NCBI RefSeq assembly: GCF_042649685.1 | Contig: NZ_JBHRZT010000072.1 | Location: 496,001 to 560,000, forward strand | Length of the DNA: 64,000 bases | Source: Bacillus_BA songklensis | GTDB taxonomy: Bacteria; Bacillota; Bacilli; Bacillales; Bacillaceae_H | Direction of reading: 5' to 3' | Part shown: positions 8,493-17,602 of the stretch, piece after piece | Layout: each line of letters starts with the position of its first letter | Position numbering within the stretch: position 1 is the stretch's first letter | Made by a program: the position numbers and the translations under genes | The notes under the pieces: generated by a model | Seen by the model: only the letters and a program-made list of their open reading frames with translations | What the model was told of the DNA's origin: nothing | Database searches by the model: none

Positions 8493-9353
8493 TTAGCCCT
8501 TTAAATAAGGGGTTAGCCGTTCTAATGCTTCACTTAGCTTTTTCGCATTTTTGATGTACATATCTTTTGCTTCCTGTGAATCCGTCCCTAAAGAGAAAAG
8601 CTCCAAGTCAGCCTGGCATTTCTTGAGCATGGCTAATAAAAGAGGACGTTGTTGAGGGGACGGTACTTTGATTTGATCATCATAAATATCGACTGTCAAT
8701 TCTCCATAAGAATCGACTTGCCCGATAAAGACGTTATTGAGATTAACCCCTAGTTTAGAGAGCTCAATGTCCAGCCATTTGCGGGTCTTATTCGCAACCG
8801 CCAGGGCTTCATCCAAAATACAGCCATCCATGATGACCGTTTGAGGTTCTTTTTCTTGCGGGACCTTCATCTGCAAATCTTTTGGCGTTAACGGCTGATT
8901 TTCTTTTTTCAAAAGGACGTTAAGATCCCCTTTTGGTTCTAAGACGGCAAACTCTACATCAGCAACTTTAAACACATTTTTTTTGCGAAGTAAGGCATTT
9001 AACTCATCTATGCTATATCTTTCTTTCTTCAGGTTTTCTTCTAATACCTTTCCATCCTTGATGAAAACTCGGCTCTTTCCTTCGATTATATCATGGAATG
9101 ACTTGCTTTTGATTGCAAGCAAGTCAACTAGAAATGTAATGAGACCAAACATGACAATTCCTAAAATCCCGACAAAAATATTTTTCTCAAGCCCCATGAT
9201 CACCTCACCGGCAATACTGCCGATCGTAATTCCTGACACGTATTCAAAGAAAGTCAGTTCTGAAATCTGTTTTTTTCCTAATATTTTGGTGGTCAAAAAG
9301 AGAACGACAAAAAACAGTAAAGAACGAACGATGACATCTAACCATTCCGGCAT
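8493..9353 (-). CDS. DUF421 (YetF-type) membrane protein
   Basis: 286 residues. Three N-terminal membrane segments (about 5-25, 38-55, 60-80) include the typical LGKKQISELTFFEYVSGITIGSIAGE motif region, and a cytoplasmic alpha/beta part follows (ERYSIDELNALLRKK, then VIMDGCI). The C terminus (after residue 230) adds a helical extension. GGAGGTGA lies before the ATG. DUF421 genes together with DUF1657 genes are known from the mobile spoVA2mob cluster that affects spore heat resistance and germination. Here two DUF1657 genes lie directly upstream, but no spoVA genes are present. Molecular function of the family is not established. Confidence 0.85.
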   Translation of the reverse strand: MPEWLDVIVRSLLFFVVLFLTTKILGKKQISELTFFEYVSGITIGSIAGEVIMGLEKNIFVGILGIVMFGLITFLVDLLAIKSKSFHDIIEGKSRVFIKDGKVLEENLKKERYSIDELNALLRKKNVFKVADVEFAVLEPKGDLNVLLKKENQPLTPKDLQMKVPQEKEPQTVIMDGCILDEALAVANKTRKWLDIELSKLGVNLNNVFIGQVDSYGELTVDIYDDQIKVPSPQQRPLLLAMLKKCQADLELFSLGTDSQEAKDMYIKNAKKLSEALERLTPYLKG

Positions 9354-9371
9354 TTCACTTCACCTCCACGA

Positions 9372-9578
9372 TTATGGTTTTTTGTACTGCGGTTCTTCCG
9401 CTTCAAGTTCATATACACGCGCCTGAAGGTCCTGTTTGATATCGTCCATCATTAACATCGTTTCATGAAAAATTCTTTTTGCCTCTTCATCCTGGGAGTT
9501 TAACGCGAGGCTTGATAATTGGGATTCGATTCCTTTAATCGTTGAAAGACATTGATTAACACTTGAAGCAATGGTCAT
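9372..9578 (-). CDS. DUF1657 protein
   Basis: 68 residues, MTIASSVNQCLSTIKGIESQ to a C-terminal EEPQYKKP. The same opening (MT-A-S-V-Q-L) and ending (EPQYK) appear in the second DUF1657 gene at 9702-9908, so the two are paralogues. The protein is a predicted helical hairpin with no membrane segment. It ends 18 bases before the DUF421 start, which indicates one transcript. Confidence 0.85.
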   Translation of the reverse strand: MTIASSVNQCLSTIKGIESQLSSLALNSQDEEAKRIFHETMLMMDDIKQDLQARVYELEAEEPQYKKP

Positions 9579-9678
9579 CTTTACCTCTTCCTATCTTCTT
9601 GTATGAATTTAATTTTCTTTCCCGACTCCATCCCTGTAATGAAGGGGGGAACATTTTTCTGTCTCTATATATGAAAAG

Positions 9679-9697
9679 GGTTGGCTATAAGCCAACC
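9679..9697 (-). terminator. Short hairpin between the two DUF1657 genes
   Basis: GGTTGGCT / AGCCAACC with a three-base loop, followed on the minus strand by CCCTTTTC. It directly follows the stop of the 9702-9908 gene, so it may separate or attenuate transcription into the downstream genes. Confidence 0.6.
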
Positions 9698-9701
9698 ATT
9701 A

Positions 9702-9908
9702 TCATTGTTGTTTGTATTGAGGCTCTTCTTGCTCAATTTCTTGGATACGAGGCTCAAGGCTGTCGACGATTGTTTGAGTTTGTTGTGCGGCATTTTGGTA
9801 CATTTGTTTAGCACTTTGGTTCTCTGTTTGTAAAGCGAATGTTTCAAAGCTGGCCTGAGCACTTTTTAATCCTGCTAATGTTTGTTTAACTTGAGATGCA
9901 ACTGTCAT
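9702..9908 (-). CDS. DUF1657 protein, second copy
   Basis: 68 residues, opening MTVASQVKQTLAGLKSAQAS and ending EQEEPQYKQQ; same length as the copy at 9372-9578. AGAAGG precedes the ATG. Rich in Gln and Ala, helical. In the known spoVA2mob cluster one DUF1657 gene lies at each side of the spoVA genes; here the pair lies together without them. Confidence 0.85.
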   Translation of the reverse strand: MTVASQVKQTLAGLKSAQASFETFALQTENQSAKQMYQNAAQQTQTIVDSLEPRIQEIEQEEPQYKQQ

Positions 9909-10098
9909 TTTACATACCTTCTTTCGTTGAAATTAAAGTTACAAAAGTAGTATTTCTATTTTTGAACAAGTTATGTGTATGAGATATCAATCGAAATTAT
10001 TTCTAATCTTTCTTGTCCATCTAACTTTATATCCAAATCTGTCCATCTCACTCATGTTTACCCTTATTTTGGGGAACATTATGATGGAGGTGATCAAT

Positions 10099-10239
10099 GT
10101 GATGAGACAAGGAATAGCTTTATATGGCGGAATGATCCTTGGCATAGTATTTGTGGGGCTTTTCGGTTTCAGAGGGTTTTCTCAATTGTTCAATAATGAC
10201 ACGATGAGATCAGAGCGGTCCTCACAGCAGCGGAGCTAA
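10099..10239 (+). CDS. Small single-pass membrane protein, 46 residues
   Basis: GGAGG at 10086-10090 is eight bases before the GTG at 10099 and eleven before the ATG at 10102. The product has one hydrophobic segment (ALYGGMILGIVFVGLFGF) and a short polar, Arg/Ser-rich tail. A longer open frame begins at 9973 but has no ribosome site there. Divergent from the DUF1657 gene. Function unknown. Confidence 0.55.
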   Translation: MMRQGIALYGGMILGIVFVGLFGFRGFSQLFNNDTMRSERSSQQRS

Positions 10240-10311
10240 AAAGGCTGCTTGCTTTACATATACCGACATCATCTAATGGTGAAGGTTTCCGCTAAAATGA
10301 TAAATAATAGC

Positions 10312-10352
10312 AAACATGCATGTAAGAGGTGTCCTTTCTTACATGCATGTTT
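10312..10352. terminator. Perfect 15-base hairpin
   Basis: AAACATGCATGTAAG pairs exactly with CTTACATGCATGTTT around an 11-base loop. It lies between convergent genes ending at 10239 and 10369 and can serve both. Confidence 0.8.
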
Positions 10353-10368
10353 GTGCTGCTCATGGCTA

Positions 10369-10746
10369 TTACTGTTTATATTCCGCATCAAAAGAGTTTT
10401 CACCGGCATGAACAGACAGCAGGGTATCGGCATAGCCAACCAGCCGGTTTACCAGCTCATCTGCAACCGCATAAACCAGAGGGTGAATATCGGGATCAAA
10501 TAATGCAGGGTCATCCAAAATGACCGTTGTATTAATAAACACATCTTTATTGCCGTAAAGATGATAATGAATCATTGCTTTTCCGGCAGCACCGCCTGTT
10601 CGCGGATCTTTATAGCCGGGTAGAAAAATATACCATTCTTCTGCCGTGGCAGATCGAAAGTTTTTCGTGAAAGTCATGCCATCGATTATCTGTTTAATCC
10701 GTTGGTTCATTTCTGGATTGATCACATCTACAATGTTATCCATCAT
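10369..10746 (-). CDS. Hypothetical protein, 125 residues
   Basis: Starts MMDNIVDVINPEMNQRIKQI after AAGGGG. A soluble protein with alternating strands (WYIFLPGY, MIHYHLYGNKDVFINTTVIL) and a C-terminal helix. No family recognised. Directly upstream lies a short scrap of another gene in the same orientation. Confidence 0.65.
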   Translation of the reverse strand: MMDNIVDVINPEMNQRIKQIIDGMTFTKNFRSATAEEWYIFLPGYKDPRTGGAAGKAMIHYHLYGNKDVFINTTVILDDPALFDPDIHPLVYAVADELVNRLVGYADTLLSVHAGENSFDAEYKQ

Positions 10747-10784
10747 AAAAAACCCCTTATACCGCTAACGGAATGTCTTGTTTT

Positions 10785-10890
10785 TTATTCTGCCGGCGCT
10801 GCTTCTACAGCAATTTGGTAAGCATCCAAAATGGATTCTATTTCATCCGGATCCGATAATCCAACAAGGTATTCCTGGAAGAATTCAAAA
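10785..10890 (-). pseudogene. C-terminal scrap of an unidentified gene
   Basis: One frame reads EFFQEYLVGLSDPDEIES then ILDAYQIAVEAAPAE and a stop. The codon use and helical, acidic character look like a real protein end, and it has no start or ribosome site. It resembles the tail of a solute-binding protein, but the likeness is too short to be sure. Confidence 0.4.
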
Positions 10891-11253
10891 CCACTTAAGT
10901 ACCTTCAGTCAGCTTCTGATAGACCTTTTAAAGTTTACAAATAAAACAAGTACTTCAAACGGATGATCCTCTTTTTTTGTAAGTGAAGCGGGCATTGACG
11001 GAATTCTTCGTTATACTTCATCCACACATTTATTTCGTTTGATTATGCAAATATAAGAATATTATTACAAAAAATTCGAGGTTTCAATTAAGCTTTTTGG
11101 TTATTTATTCATATAAACCCACTTTTACCCTTTGGAATTATACTTAAGATTAATCGGATTGGATTTTCGTTACTACTTTCATCAATACTTTTTTATAGTT
11201 TGCTGCATGAAGTATTTAATTATAAATGATAAACAAAATCAATATGGGTTAAA
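10891..11253. other. AT-rich spacer
   Basis: About 360 bases with no ORF above 40 codons that has a ribosome site, and no clear hairpin. It probably holds the promoter of the gene that begins at 11254. Confidence 0.5.
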
Positions 11254-11970
11254 ATGGCTCGTACAAGAAGCGAAATGCAGGAAACAATAAAAGCGATAAC
11301 ATCGAAAGGTAGGGATGCCTCTATGTCATTAGAATGGTTCGACCGGGTTACCGGGGAATTGCAGGATCATCTGGAGTCTATTTGTGATAAGTACGATCGA
11401 GCAGGCCACATGTCGATTGATCGAGGTGCAAAGCATCCTAGAATCGAATTCTTCGTAGAAACGGAAGATGACGAGAGAGAATACTTCTGCACGTTGTTCT
11501 TCGATCCGCATAATGAGGAATTTTATATGGAAACATTTGATTTAGAGCTTGAACAAACATCGAGGACCATCCTTTCTGATATAGAGGATATCGTTGATGC
11601 TGTCCACGAAAGCTTCCATGCTTATCTAAATGATGATGAAGATATCGAAGAAGAGGATGAATATCTTGTGATGGATGATGAGGACCCGACAGAAGATGAT
11701 ATCCTCGAGGAAGTCGATGTTCAATGGACAACTCCTGAGGTAACAGCGTATGCCCATGAAGACGAAGTGGAAGTCACATACCAATTCGGAATTGTTCAAG
11801 AGACAGGTGACGGCATCCTTAGACGCGTAAATCGTGTTGTAACAACAGAGGATGAATTGATCGAAGATGAATCCAGCTTTATTTTCAGCAAAGAAGAAGC
11901 AAGCACCATCATTGCGATGATTGCAAGCCATATGGATTCTTTGGAAGAATTTGATTTCGACCGTTACTAA
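11254..11970 (+). CDS. Hypothetical acidic protein, 238 residues
   Basis: A strongly acidic protein, with a run rich in Asp and Glu around residues 125-155 (NDDEDIEEEDEYLVMDDED) between two mixed alpha/beta halves. No membrane segment or known motif. The ATG at 11254 lacks a good ribosome site; the in-frame ATG at 11323 (MSLEWFDR) follows AAAGGTAGGG and is a serious alternative, giving 215 residues. A perfect terminator follows at 11985. Function unknown. Confidence 0.65.
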   Translation: MARTRSEMQETIKAITSKGRDASMSLEWFDRVTGELQDHLESICDKYDRAGHMSIDRGAKHPRIEFFVETEDDEREYFCTLFFDPHNEEFYMETFDLELEQTSRTILSDIEDIVDAVHESFHAYLNDDEDIEEEDEYLVMDDEDPTEDDILEEVDVQWTTPEVTAYAHEDEVEVTYQFGIVQETGDGILRRVNRVVTTEDELIEDESSFIFSKEEASTIIAMIASHMDSLEEFDFDRY

Positions 11971-11984
11971 ATATATTGCGAAAC

Positions 11985-12020
11985 ACAAAATGGACCTTCA
12001 AAACGAATGGTCCATTTTGT
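11985..12020. terminator. Perfect hairpin terminator
   Basis: ACAAAATGGACC pairs exactly with GGTCCATTTTGT around a 12-base loop. Confidence 0.85.
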
Positions 12021-12027
12021 ATGTAAA

Positions 12028-12280
12028 ATCATGCCGGCTGCTGAACAGCTTGAAGTCGATCCTGGCTGGTATCGCAGCTATGGCGATCGCCTATGGTGAA
12101 GCGTGGATGAATATGGCTCAGCCATTCCGGGCTTTGTCTGCCCTGGCAATTGCCGGACTGGGGGCGAGAGATATTACGGGTTATTGCGTAACCACCTTGT
12201 TGGTTTCGGGTATTATTTTTGCAATTGGCTTATTTTTAGTAATAGGACCATTTCACCATGGTTTTGGCTGTATTCCATGA
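12028..12280 (+). pseudogene. C-terminal remnant of an AtoE-type short-chain fatty acid transporter
   Basis: One frame begins MPAAEQLEVDPG; after a frameshift near 12062-12080 a second frame continues AMAIAYGEAWMNMAQPFRAL, then AIAGLGARDITGYCV and a last membrane segment. In order and spacing these match the end of AtoE/short-chain fatty acid transporters, which have AMAI-GDAW-N-IQPFWALP and AGL-RDIMGYCV. There is no start and the upstream two thirds of the gene are absent, so it is a dead fragment. In life the protein imports short-chain fatty acids across the membrane. Confidence 0.65.
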
Positions 12281-12333
12281 TATAATCGAGAGCAATGTCT
12301 AAGGATTAAACAAAAAGGGGAAAGGGAGAAAAA

Positions 12334-12552
12334 ATGGAGAAAATGCTCAAAAAAGGTCTCTTTATGAGCTTAGGTGCCATCATATTCCATGTCTGCCGTG
12401 CATTGTTTCAGCAGATGGATATTCCGCCGGCGGTCTTGGATTGCTATCGAGTGGTTACGTTCCTCATTTTACCGGCAGGTTTACTGGCATTGTGGGTTTA
12501 TGTAACGCGAAGAGATAAACAAAAAAGCCATTTGTCATCACATAACGATTAG
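12334..12552 (+). CDS. Small two-pass membrane protein
   Basis: 72 residues. GGGGAAAGGGAG precedes the ATG. Hydrophobic segments at about residues 8-24 and 38-60, then a polar C-terminal tail (RRDKQKSHLSSHND). No family recognised. A 16-base-arm terminator follows. Confidence 0.6.
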   Translation: MEKMLKKGLFMSLGAIIFHVCRALFQQMDIPPAVLDCYRVVTFLILPAGLLALWVYVTRRDKQKSHLSSHND

Positions 12553-12574
12553 AAATGATAAATGAACTGAATGT

Positions 12575-12614
12575 AAAACAAAAACACCATATTTTCCAAT
12601 GGTGTTTTTGTTTT
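12575..12614. terminator. Terminator with 15-16 base arms
   Basis: AAAACAAAAACACCAT pairs with ATGGTGTTTTTGTTTT around an 8-base loop. Confidence 0.85.
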
Positions 12615-12733
12615 AGAGAGCGGTTGATTTTCTCAATCAAAAGCAAGAAGTCATAACGAAAAGAGCGACTTCAGAACAAATCCGATATCGCTCATATGAT
12701 TTAATTTTTAATTAATTATGTAAACTAATATAG

Positions 12734-12844
12734 TTAACGCACTTCAGGTGCAACGGTCATTTCTTCTTCATCAATGTCAATATGGCAATCCATCGTATGA
12801 ATGGTTTTGTCTTCGTGGTTTCCGTAGTAAATGGTAATATTCAT
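12734..12844 (-). CDS. 36-residue peptide gene with strong ribosome site
   Basis: AAAGGAGCGAT lies directly before the ATG at 12844. The product opens MNITIYYGNHEDKTIHT, has one Cys and an acidic DIDEEE stretch, and ends TVAPEVR. The compact strand-turn-strand pattern and good translation signals suggest a real small protein. No family recognised. Confidence 0.5.
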   Translation of the reverse strand: MNITIYYGNHEDKTIHTMDCHIDIDEEEMTVAPEVR

Positions 12845-13593
<749 letters not shown>

Positions 13594-13767
13594 TCAACTT
13601 CCGATGCTGTTATAATTGGTTCTTTCCCCTTTTTCAATATTGACATCCCCTAATTCATCGTGAGCCAATACATTAAAAGGAACTGCCGAATATGCACGGG
13701 TTGGATACCGCATTTTAATCCTATCCGTCACGGAGCTGCCCCGGACTAACTGCGTACGTTCGGTCAT
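13594..13767 (-). pseudogene. 57-codon scrap of an unidentified enzyme-like gene
   Basis: The frame reads MTERTQLVRGSSVTDRIKMR, then YPTRAYSAVPFNVLAHDELG and a short tail before TGA. It has the composition of a folded enzyme but no ribosome site and no known motif. It sits in a row of other scraps, so a remnant is more likely than a functional small gene. Confidence 0.35.
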
Positions 13768-13871
13768 GAAAGAAACCTAGTACATAGTTGAAGTTTTGCC
13801 TCCGATCCAAAACTTCAACACTTATTTATATAGAAGTAAGAGATAAATGTTTTCTCGCGTTTCACAAGAAT

Positions 13872-14000
13872 TTAAGCAACATTTGTTTCATCCGATTTCT
13901 TCTTCTCAACTGAACAGCCAATTGCCCAAGTGAATCCAATCAGTTCTCTCGCGACAGCGACAGCAGCCTGTTTTCCACTTTTATTTGACCTTGTCTTGTT
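13872..14000 (-). mobile_element. C-terminal scrap of an IS110-family transposase
   Basis: The minus-strand frame reads NKTRSNKSGKQAAVAVAREL, IGFTWAIGCSVEKKK and a stop. The AAVAVARELIGF-WAI ending is the usual C terminus of IS110/IS116/IS902 (DEDD) transposases. The remaining transposase, about 350 residues, is missing, so the element is dead. Confidence 0.6.
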
Positions 14001-14027
14001 CTTTTTAACTTGGTAAAATCAATTATT

Positions 14028-14154
14028 TTTCCGTCAATTGCTATAGCCGCTATGCTCCGTTTAATTTCTCGGTACAATTCTTTTTTCTTTTCATGGGGAA
14101 GATGGTGAATGGCATAACCAGAAACAATACAGTCATCTAATCCCGGTTCGGCAT
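14028..14154 (-). pseudogene. Internal scrap of a class I SAM-dependent methyltransferase
   Basis: The frame reads LDDCIVSGYAIHHLPHEKKK then ELYREI, the D-x-I-x-S-x-A-IHHL motif 4/post-4 region of a small-molecule methyltransferase. After REI the sequence turns into unrelated codons, marking a recombination joint next to the IS110 scrap. A related, better preserved gene with SSLSIHHLSDEEKRKLY lies at 24883-25581. Confidence 0.5.
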
Positions 14155-14244
14155 ACTATCCGATAATACATTTACATTAATTTGGATACTTAATCATAAC
14201 TATAAAGATGGGAGTTCTAACTTTCTGAAAAAGGAGATGATTTT

Positions 14245-14712
14245 TTGTATCCTTACTATTTTTATCGAGTTAACAACTGGGAACATATTTTAAATTTGTT
14301 ACACCAAAGTTTATATGCTGAAGAAATGGTATGTGCTATGAGCACTCAACTTTTCCATATACCAAAAACCAAAGATTTAAAAGGGAATCGCGAGATGCAT
14401 GATCATCTAGTTCCTGCTTCCTATCATCGCGTTACCGCAGTAGGTTCATCCCAGAGGATAGTAAATGGTGAGCAACAGCAATCCATTGTAGAAACAATGG
14501 TGGCTTGTATAAAAAATGCTGAAAACCAAGATAAAAAAGTACGTGAAGGATTAAAAATGATGGAGGAAAATGCAAGTCCTGAGTTTAAAACGTTTATTAA
14601 AGTGATTATCAAATGGCAAGAACAAGCAGAATCCTATTTAAATCAAGCAAAAGAATCTTTGCGAACTATGGGAGTTTCGTTTCCTGCTGGAAGTGAACAG
14701 CAGAGTGGATAA
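14245..14712 (+). CDS. Hypothetical protein, 155 residues
   Basis: A TTG start at 14245 with AAAAAGGAGATGAT upstream. The N terminus is aromatic (MYPYYFYRVNNWEHILNLLH), and the rest is helical, with a C-terminal region of about 80 residues (VETMVACIKNAENQDKKVRE, KWQEQAESYLNQAKESL) that could form a helical bundle like those of spore-coat or ferritin-like proteins. No clear family. It stands alone, with a terminator 25 bases downstream. Confidence 0.6.
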   Translation: MYPYYFYRVNNWEHILNLLHQSLYAEEMVCAMSTQLFHIPKTKDLKGNREMHDHLVPASYHRVTAVGSSQRIVNGEQQQSIVETMVACIKNAENQDKKVREGLKMMEENASPEFKTFIKVIIKWQEQAESYLNQAKESLRTMGVSFPAGSEQQSG

Positions 14713-14736
14713 TATATTTTTTATTAATATATTATC

Positions 14737-14766
14737 AGGTTGGTCCTAGCAATCAACCTCTTTTTG
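14737..14766 (+). terminator. Short terminator
   Basis: AGGTTG / CAACCT arms then CTTTTTG; an AT-only inverted repeat (AATATATT...) lies just before. Confidence 0.6.
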
Positions 14767-14789
14767 TATTGAAATTTCTTATTCAACTA

Positions 14790-14826
14790 ACCTCCCGTTG
14801 AATAAGAAAAAGGGATCGCCGCATAT
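14790..14826. repeat. Dispersed repeat, partial copy
   Basis: CCTCCCGTTGAATAAGAAAA then AGGGATCGCCGCA matches the first half of the fuller copy at 19026-19104 (CAATAAGAAAAAGGATCGCC). Confidence 0.6.
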
Positions 14827-14983
14827 ACCTCAAACAAGTTGATTTCCTCCTTCTCTTAGCTCTTTTAAAGGACAAAATAGTTCACTTCTCTATATTTATA
14901 GGACTTTTATTGTTGGGGAATTCGTATGTGAAACAAAAAAGAAAACCTCACTATGATAGCAGCAAGGCTTTCGAGATTTCACT

Positions 14984-15550
14984 CTAAGAAAATATATCAC
15001 TCATGGCTAGTTCGAATTCTGGGAAAATCTTCGAACAGAATACATTCTCTTCATTGTAAATATAAGGTGTTCCATACATACCGTTTTCTTCAAGGATATA
15101 TTGCTCTACAATTTTTTCATTCGGATAGATTAGTAAATATTCTTTTACTCCATGTTTTTCATATTGGTTCAGCTTCTCGATACGATCTCGTTGCCAAGTG
15201 GAAGGAGATAGAACTTCTACGATGAGATCCGGAGCCCCTTTGCATCCTTTATCATCTAATTTTTTTTCGTCGCATACTACACTGATGTCGGGCTGTACGA
15301 CATGGTATTCTTCTTCATCTTCTGCAGCAGATAATCTGACATCAAATGGAGCCGTATATACTTCGCATGTCTTTCCTTTTAAAAAGGTATATAATTCTCC
15401 CGTTAGTTGGGTTACAATGCGCTGGTGTTGTCGTGATGGTGCAGCTTGCATATAGGGAATACCATTAATGATTTCATAACGTGGCTCATCAGGCCATGTT
15501 AAATATTCAGTATATGTTACTTTCTTAGGATGAGGTTGATTGATACTCAT
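14984..15550 (-). CDS. Uma2 family (DUF820) endonuclease-fold protein
   Basis: 188 residues. The Uma2 pattern is clear: TYTEYLTWPDEPRYEIINGI at the N terminus, VVQPDISVVCD, then GAPDLIVEVLSPSTWQRDR and KLNQYEKHGVKEYLLIYP. The D-...-E-x-L sites make up a PD-(D/E)xK nuclease-like core. Family members are abundant in some bacteria and are often linked to mobile DNA, with no fixed function. AAGGAGGTG precedes the ATG at 15550; a start at 15568 would overlap that site. Confidence 0.85.
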   Translation of the reverse strand: MSINQPHPKKVTYTEYLTWPDEPRYEIINGIPYMQAAPSRQHQRIVTQLTGELYTFLKGKTCEVYTAPFDVRLSAAEDEEEYHVVQPDISVVCDEKKLDDKGCKGAPDLIVEVLSPSTWQRDRIEKLNQYEKHGVKEYLLIYPNEKIVEQYILEENGMYGTPYIYNEENVFCSKIFPEFELAMSDIFS

Positions 15551-15614
15551 AAGAGACACCTCCTTCATTATCCTTAGTTTAACATCATTCTTAAAAAAAT
15601 ACAGACGCGGAGTA

Positions 15615-16772
15615 CTATTGATTACGTTCAGGGTCCATCACTTCATCACTATTAAAAAAACGGGCCATAATATCTTTCTGTTGCCTCAACCCTATTCCAT
15701 CAATATGCACCCGATCCATCATTGCATATTGGCTTGAAATCGATAGATAAGGATTTGGCCCTACTGAACAAAAGATACTAAACCCATAATCTCTTAAAGC
15801 TTGAAATTTAGGATCTCCTGGCAAAACACTGCTTCCATATGGATAGATATAAATATTTGTTTTTCCGATCAGTGATTCAACTTCTTTTTTCCATCTCTCC
15901 GTATCAGAACGCAAGGTACTTAGGCTTACTTTTCTTGTATTCAAATGGCCGTAACCATGTGATGCAAATTCCCAGCCATCTTTCTTTAGTTTATCAACCA
16001 CTCTTTTCGCTTCATCTTTTTCATGAGCATAACTTTTGTTCGTTAATTCGTGGGTACGGTATCCCAGTATTCCCTCATAGCCGGTTAATGCAAGAATTCC
16101 CTTTGCCCCGTTAAATGAAAAATCGGGATGCTCCTTCACAAAAGAATTCAGTATCGGAACGATTTCATGGTCTCGAGAAATGAACTCAGCCCCATTTTTA
16201 TCCTTTGAATAGGTAGCAAGTTCCCCGTCTTCATCTATTAGTAATTTATACGCATTACCGTTCTCTTTCATATATTGATAGTAATTTAAATCATCAACAG
16301 AAAGGACTAGCGGCTTTTTGTTTTTAGGCAGTTTCAGTTCTTTCTTCGTTAACGTTACTTTTCCATTAATCATCTGTTCTTGAAAGAGGTCAGACATTTT
16401 AATTAGCACAAAATTTTTGCGGTACAATGAGTCTATCATTTTTTTAAATTCTTTAACGGTGACAAAATAATCATCATAACCTTTTGACATCGCATCCCCA
16501 TCAAAAGCTAATTCGGGATCAATAATAAGTGGATGAAAAAAGATATGCTCGATTGGCCCGTTGTAAACGACAAGTTCTTCCTTTGGATTTGCTTGCGGTG
16601 GAACCGGAACGGACTTAGGGTGTGCCTTATTATGCTCCGGCTTAGTCACCTTATCAGATTGGTCTTCTATTTTGTTGCTTGGTTGGGTATATACCTTATG
16701 ATGGCTTGAACTGGAGCAGCTGGACAGAGGGATACATAACACTACAAGCAATATCATGAAGCTGTTCTTCAT
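15615..16772 (-). CDS. Polysaccharide deacetylase family lipoprotein
   Basis: 385 residues. Signal sequence with lipobox LSSC (lipidated Cys near residue 18), a Pro/Lys/Ser-rich linker to about residue 65, then a NodB-like domain. The metal motif DD is seen in LVLSVDDLNYY and the HxxxH in ASHGYGHLN; a late YPYGS resembles motif 3. It probably removes acetyl groups from a cell-wall or surface polysaccharide outside the membrane. The ATG at 16772 has GAGGTGAT six bases before it; the longer frame to 16781 begins inside this site. Confidence 0.82.
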   Translation of the reverse strand: MKNSFMILLVVLCIPLSSCSSSSHHKVYTQPSNKIEDQSDKVTKPEHNKAHPKSVPVPPQANPKEELVVYNGPIEHIFFHPLIIDPELAFDGDAMSKGYDDYFVTVKEFKKMIDSLYRKNFVLIKMSDLFQEQMINGKVTLTKKELKLPKNKKPLVLSVDDLNYYQYMKENGNAYKLLIDEDGELATYSKDKNGAEFISRDHEIVPILNSFVKEHPDFSFNGAKGILALTGYEGILGYRTHELTNKSYAHEKDEAKRVVDKLKKDGWEFASHGYGHLNTRKVSLSTLRSDTERWKKEVESLIGKTNIYIYPYGSSVLPGDPKFQALRDYGFSIFCSVGPNPYLSISSQYAMMDRVHIDGIGLRQQKDIMARFFNSDEVMDPERNQ

Positions 16773-16789
16773 ACCCATCACCTCAAATT

Positions 16790-17265
16790 TTTTGCTGCAA
16801 TAAGGAAATCGAGAAGTGTCTTTTGTTTAGGTTACACAATATTATTTCATATGTAAAAATGCATTTGCACTATTTTTGGAAAATTGAAGGTAAGAAATGA
16901 TGTAGTACAGTTCTGATTCAACTATATGGCTCGATAAAAGAAGACGCCTTCTTACTTAAGAAGTGCGCCCGATTGTTGAAGATCGATTAAGTTATTTTAT
17001 CAGGTTCTGTTTTCATTTGCTCCATTGAAAGCGAAAATCTAATCGTCATGAAGAAATAAAAGCATAATAGCAAGGAGTAACCCGTAATGGCTTGCACCTT
17101 TCTTTTTATAAACCAGTTAGAAAATCTAAAGTAGATTTAAAGCTATTATTACATCTTTCATAGATGTAACTATTCTCGGTTTAAATCAAGCAAGTTCAAC
17201 ATTATTGGATCGAATTGCTGTGTTTAATAAACCGGGGGGTTTAGATTAAAATATTGGTCACTAAT
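16790..17265. other. Gene-free spacer
   Basis: Nothing with coding character. At 16936-16980 there is an imperfect inverted repeat (AGAAGACGCCTTCTTACTTA then AGAAGTGCGCCC) of the kind found as scattered repeats in Bacillus genomes. Confidence 0.4.
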
Positions 17266-17299
17266 GAAAAATCCCCTTAAAAAAGAAGGGGATTTTTTT
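17266..17299. terminator. Hairpin with A- and T-tracts
   Basis: AAAAATCCCCTT / AAGGGGATTTTT around a short A-rich loop, usable on both strands; it follows the possible 28-residue peptide on the minus strand. Confidence 0.8.
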
Positions 17300-17384
17300 A
17301 TATGAGTGATTGCCATAATATAATTACAACACCAATAAAGACGACAGTTATGCAGTAAATTTGCAAACGAATATGAATTAACAT
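17298..17384 (-). CDS. Possible 28-residue hydrophobic peptide
   Basis: MLIHIRLQIYCITVVFIGVV then IILWQSLI and a stop that overlaps the terminator. Almost the whole peptide could span a membrane, as in small type I toxin or holin-like peptides. The ribosome site is poor (TCTGGA next to the ATG), so this may be chance. Confidence 0.25.
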   Translation of the reverse strand: MLIHIRLQIYCITVVFIGVVIILWQSLI

Positions 17385-17528
17385 TCCAGAAATCCCAAAT
17401 CATATTATTGATTTTTCTATTTTCACTTCTTACTTTACTTTCTGTTCTGAATCCCAAACCGTATGCCTCTGGAACTCTCACACGCATCCATTGGCTGAGC
17501 TGGGTCGCATCAGTTTATTGTTTCAACA

Positions 17529-17563
17529 TTGGGCGAAACAAAGTTTTTCGCTGCTTCGCCCAA
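17529..17563. terminator. Hairpin downstream of the PfpI gene
   Basis: TTGGGCGAA / TTCGCCCAA arms; on the minus strand it lies about 40 bases after the stop of the PfpI-family gene. Confidence 0.55.
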
Positions 17564-17602
17564 ATTAGAATCATGTTATAATCAAGAGACACTCAACTAC
17601 AT

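Noticed and set aside
8983..9426. 147-codon plus-strand open frame
   Set aside because: Antisense to the DUF421 and DUF1657 genes, without start signals.
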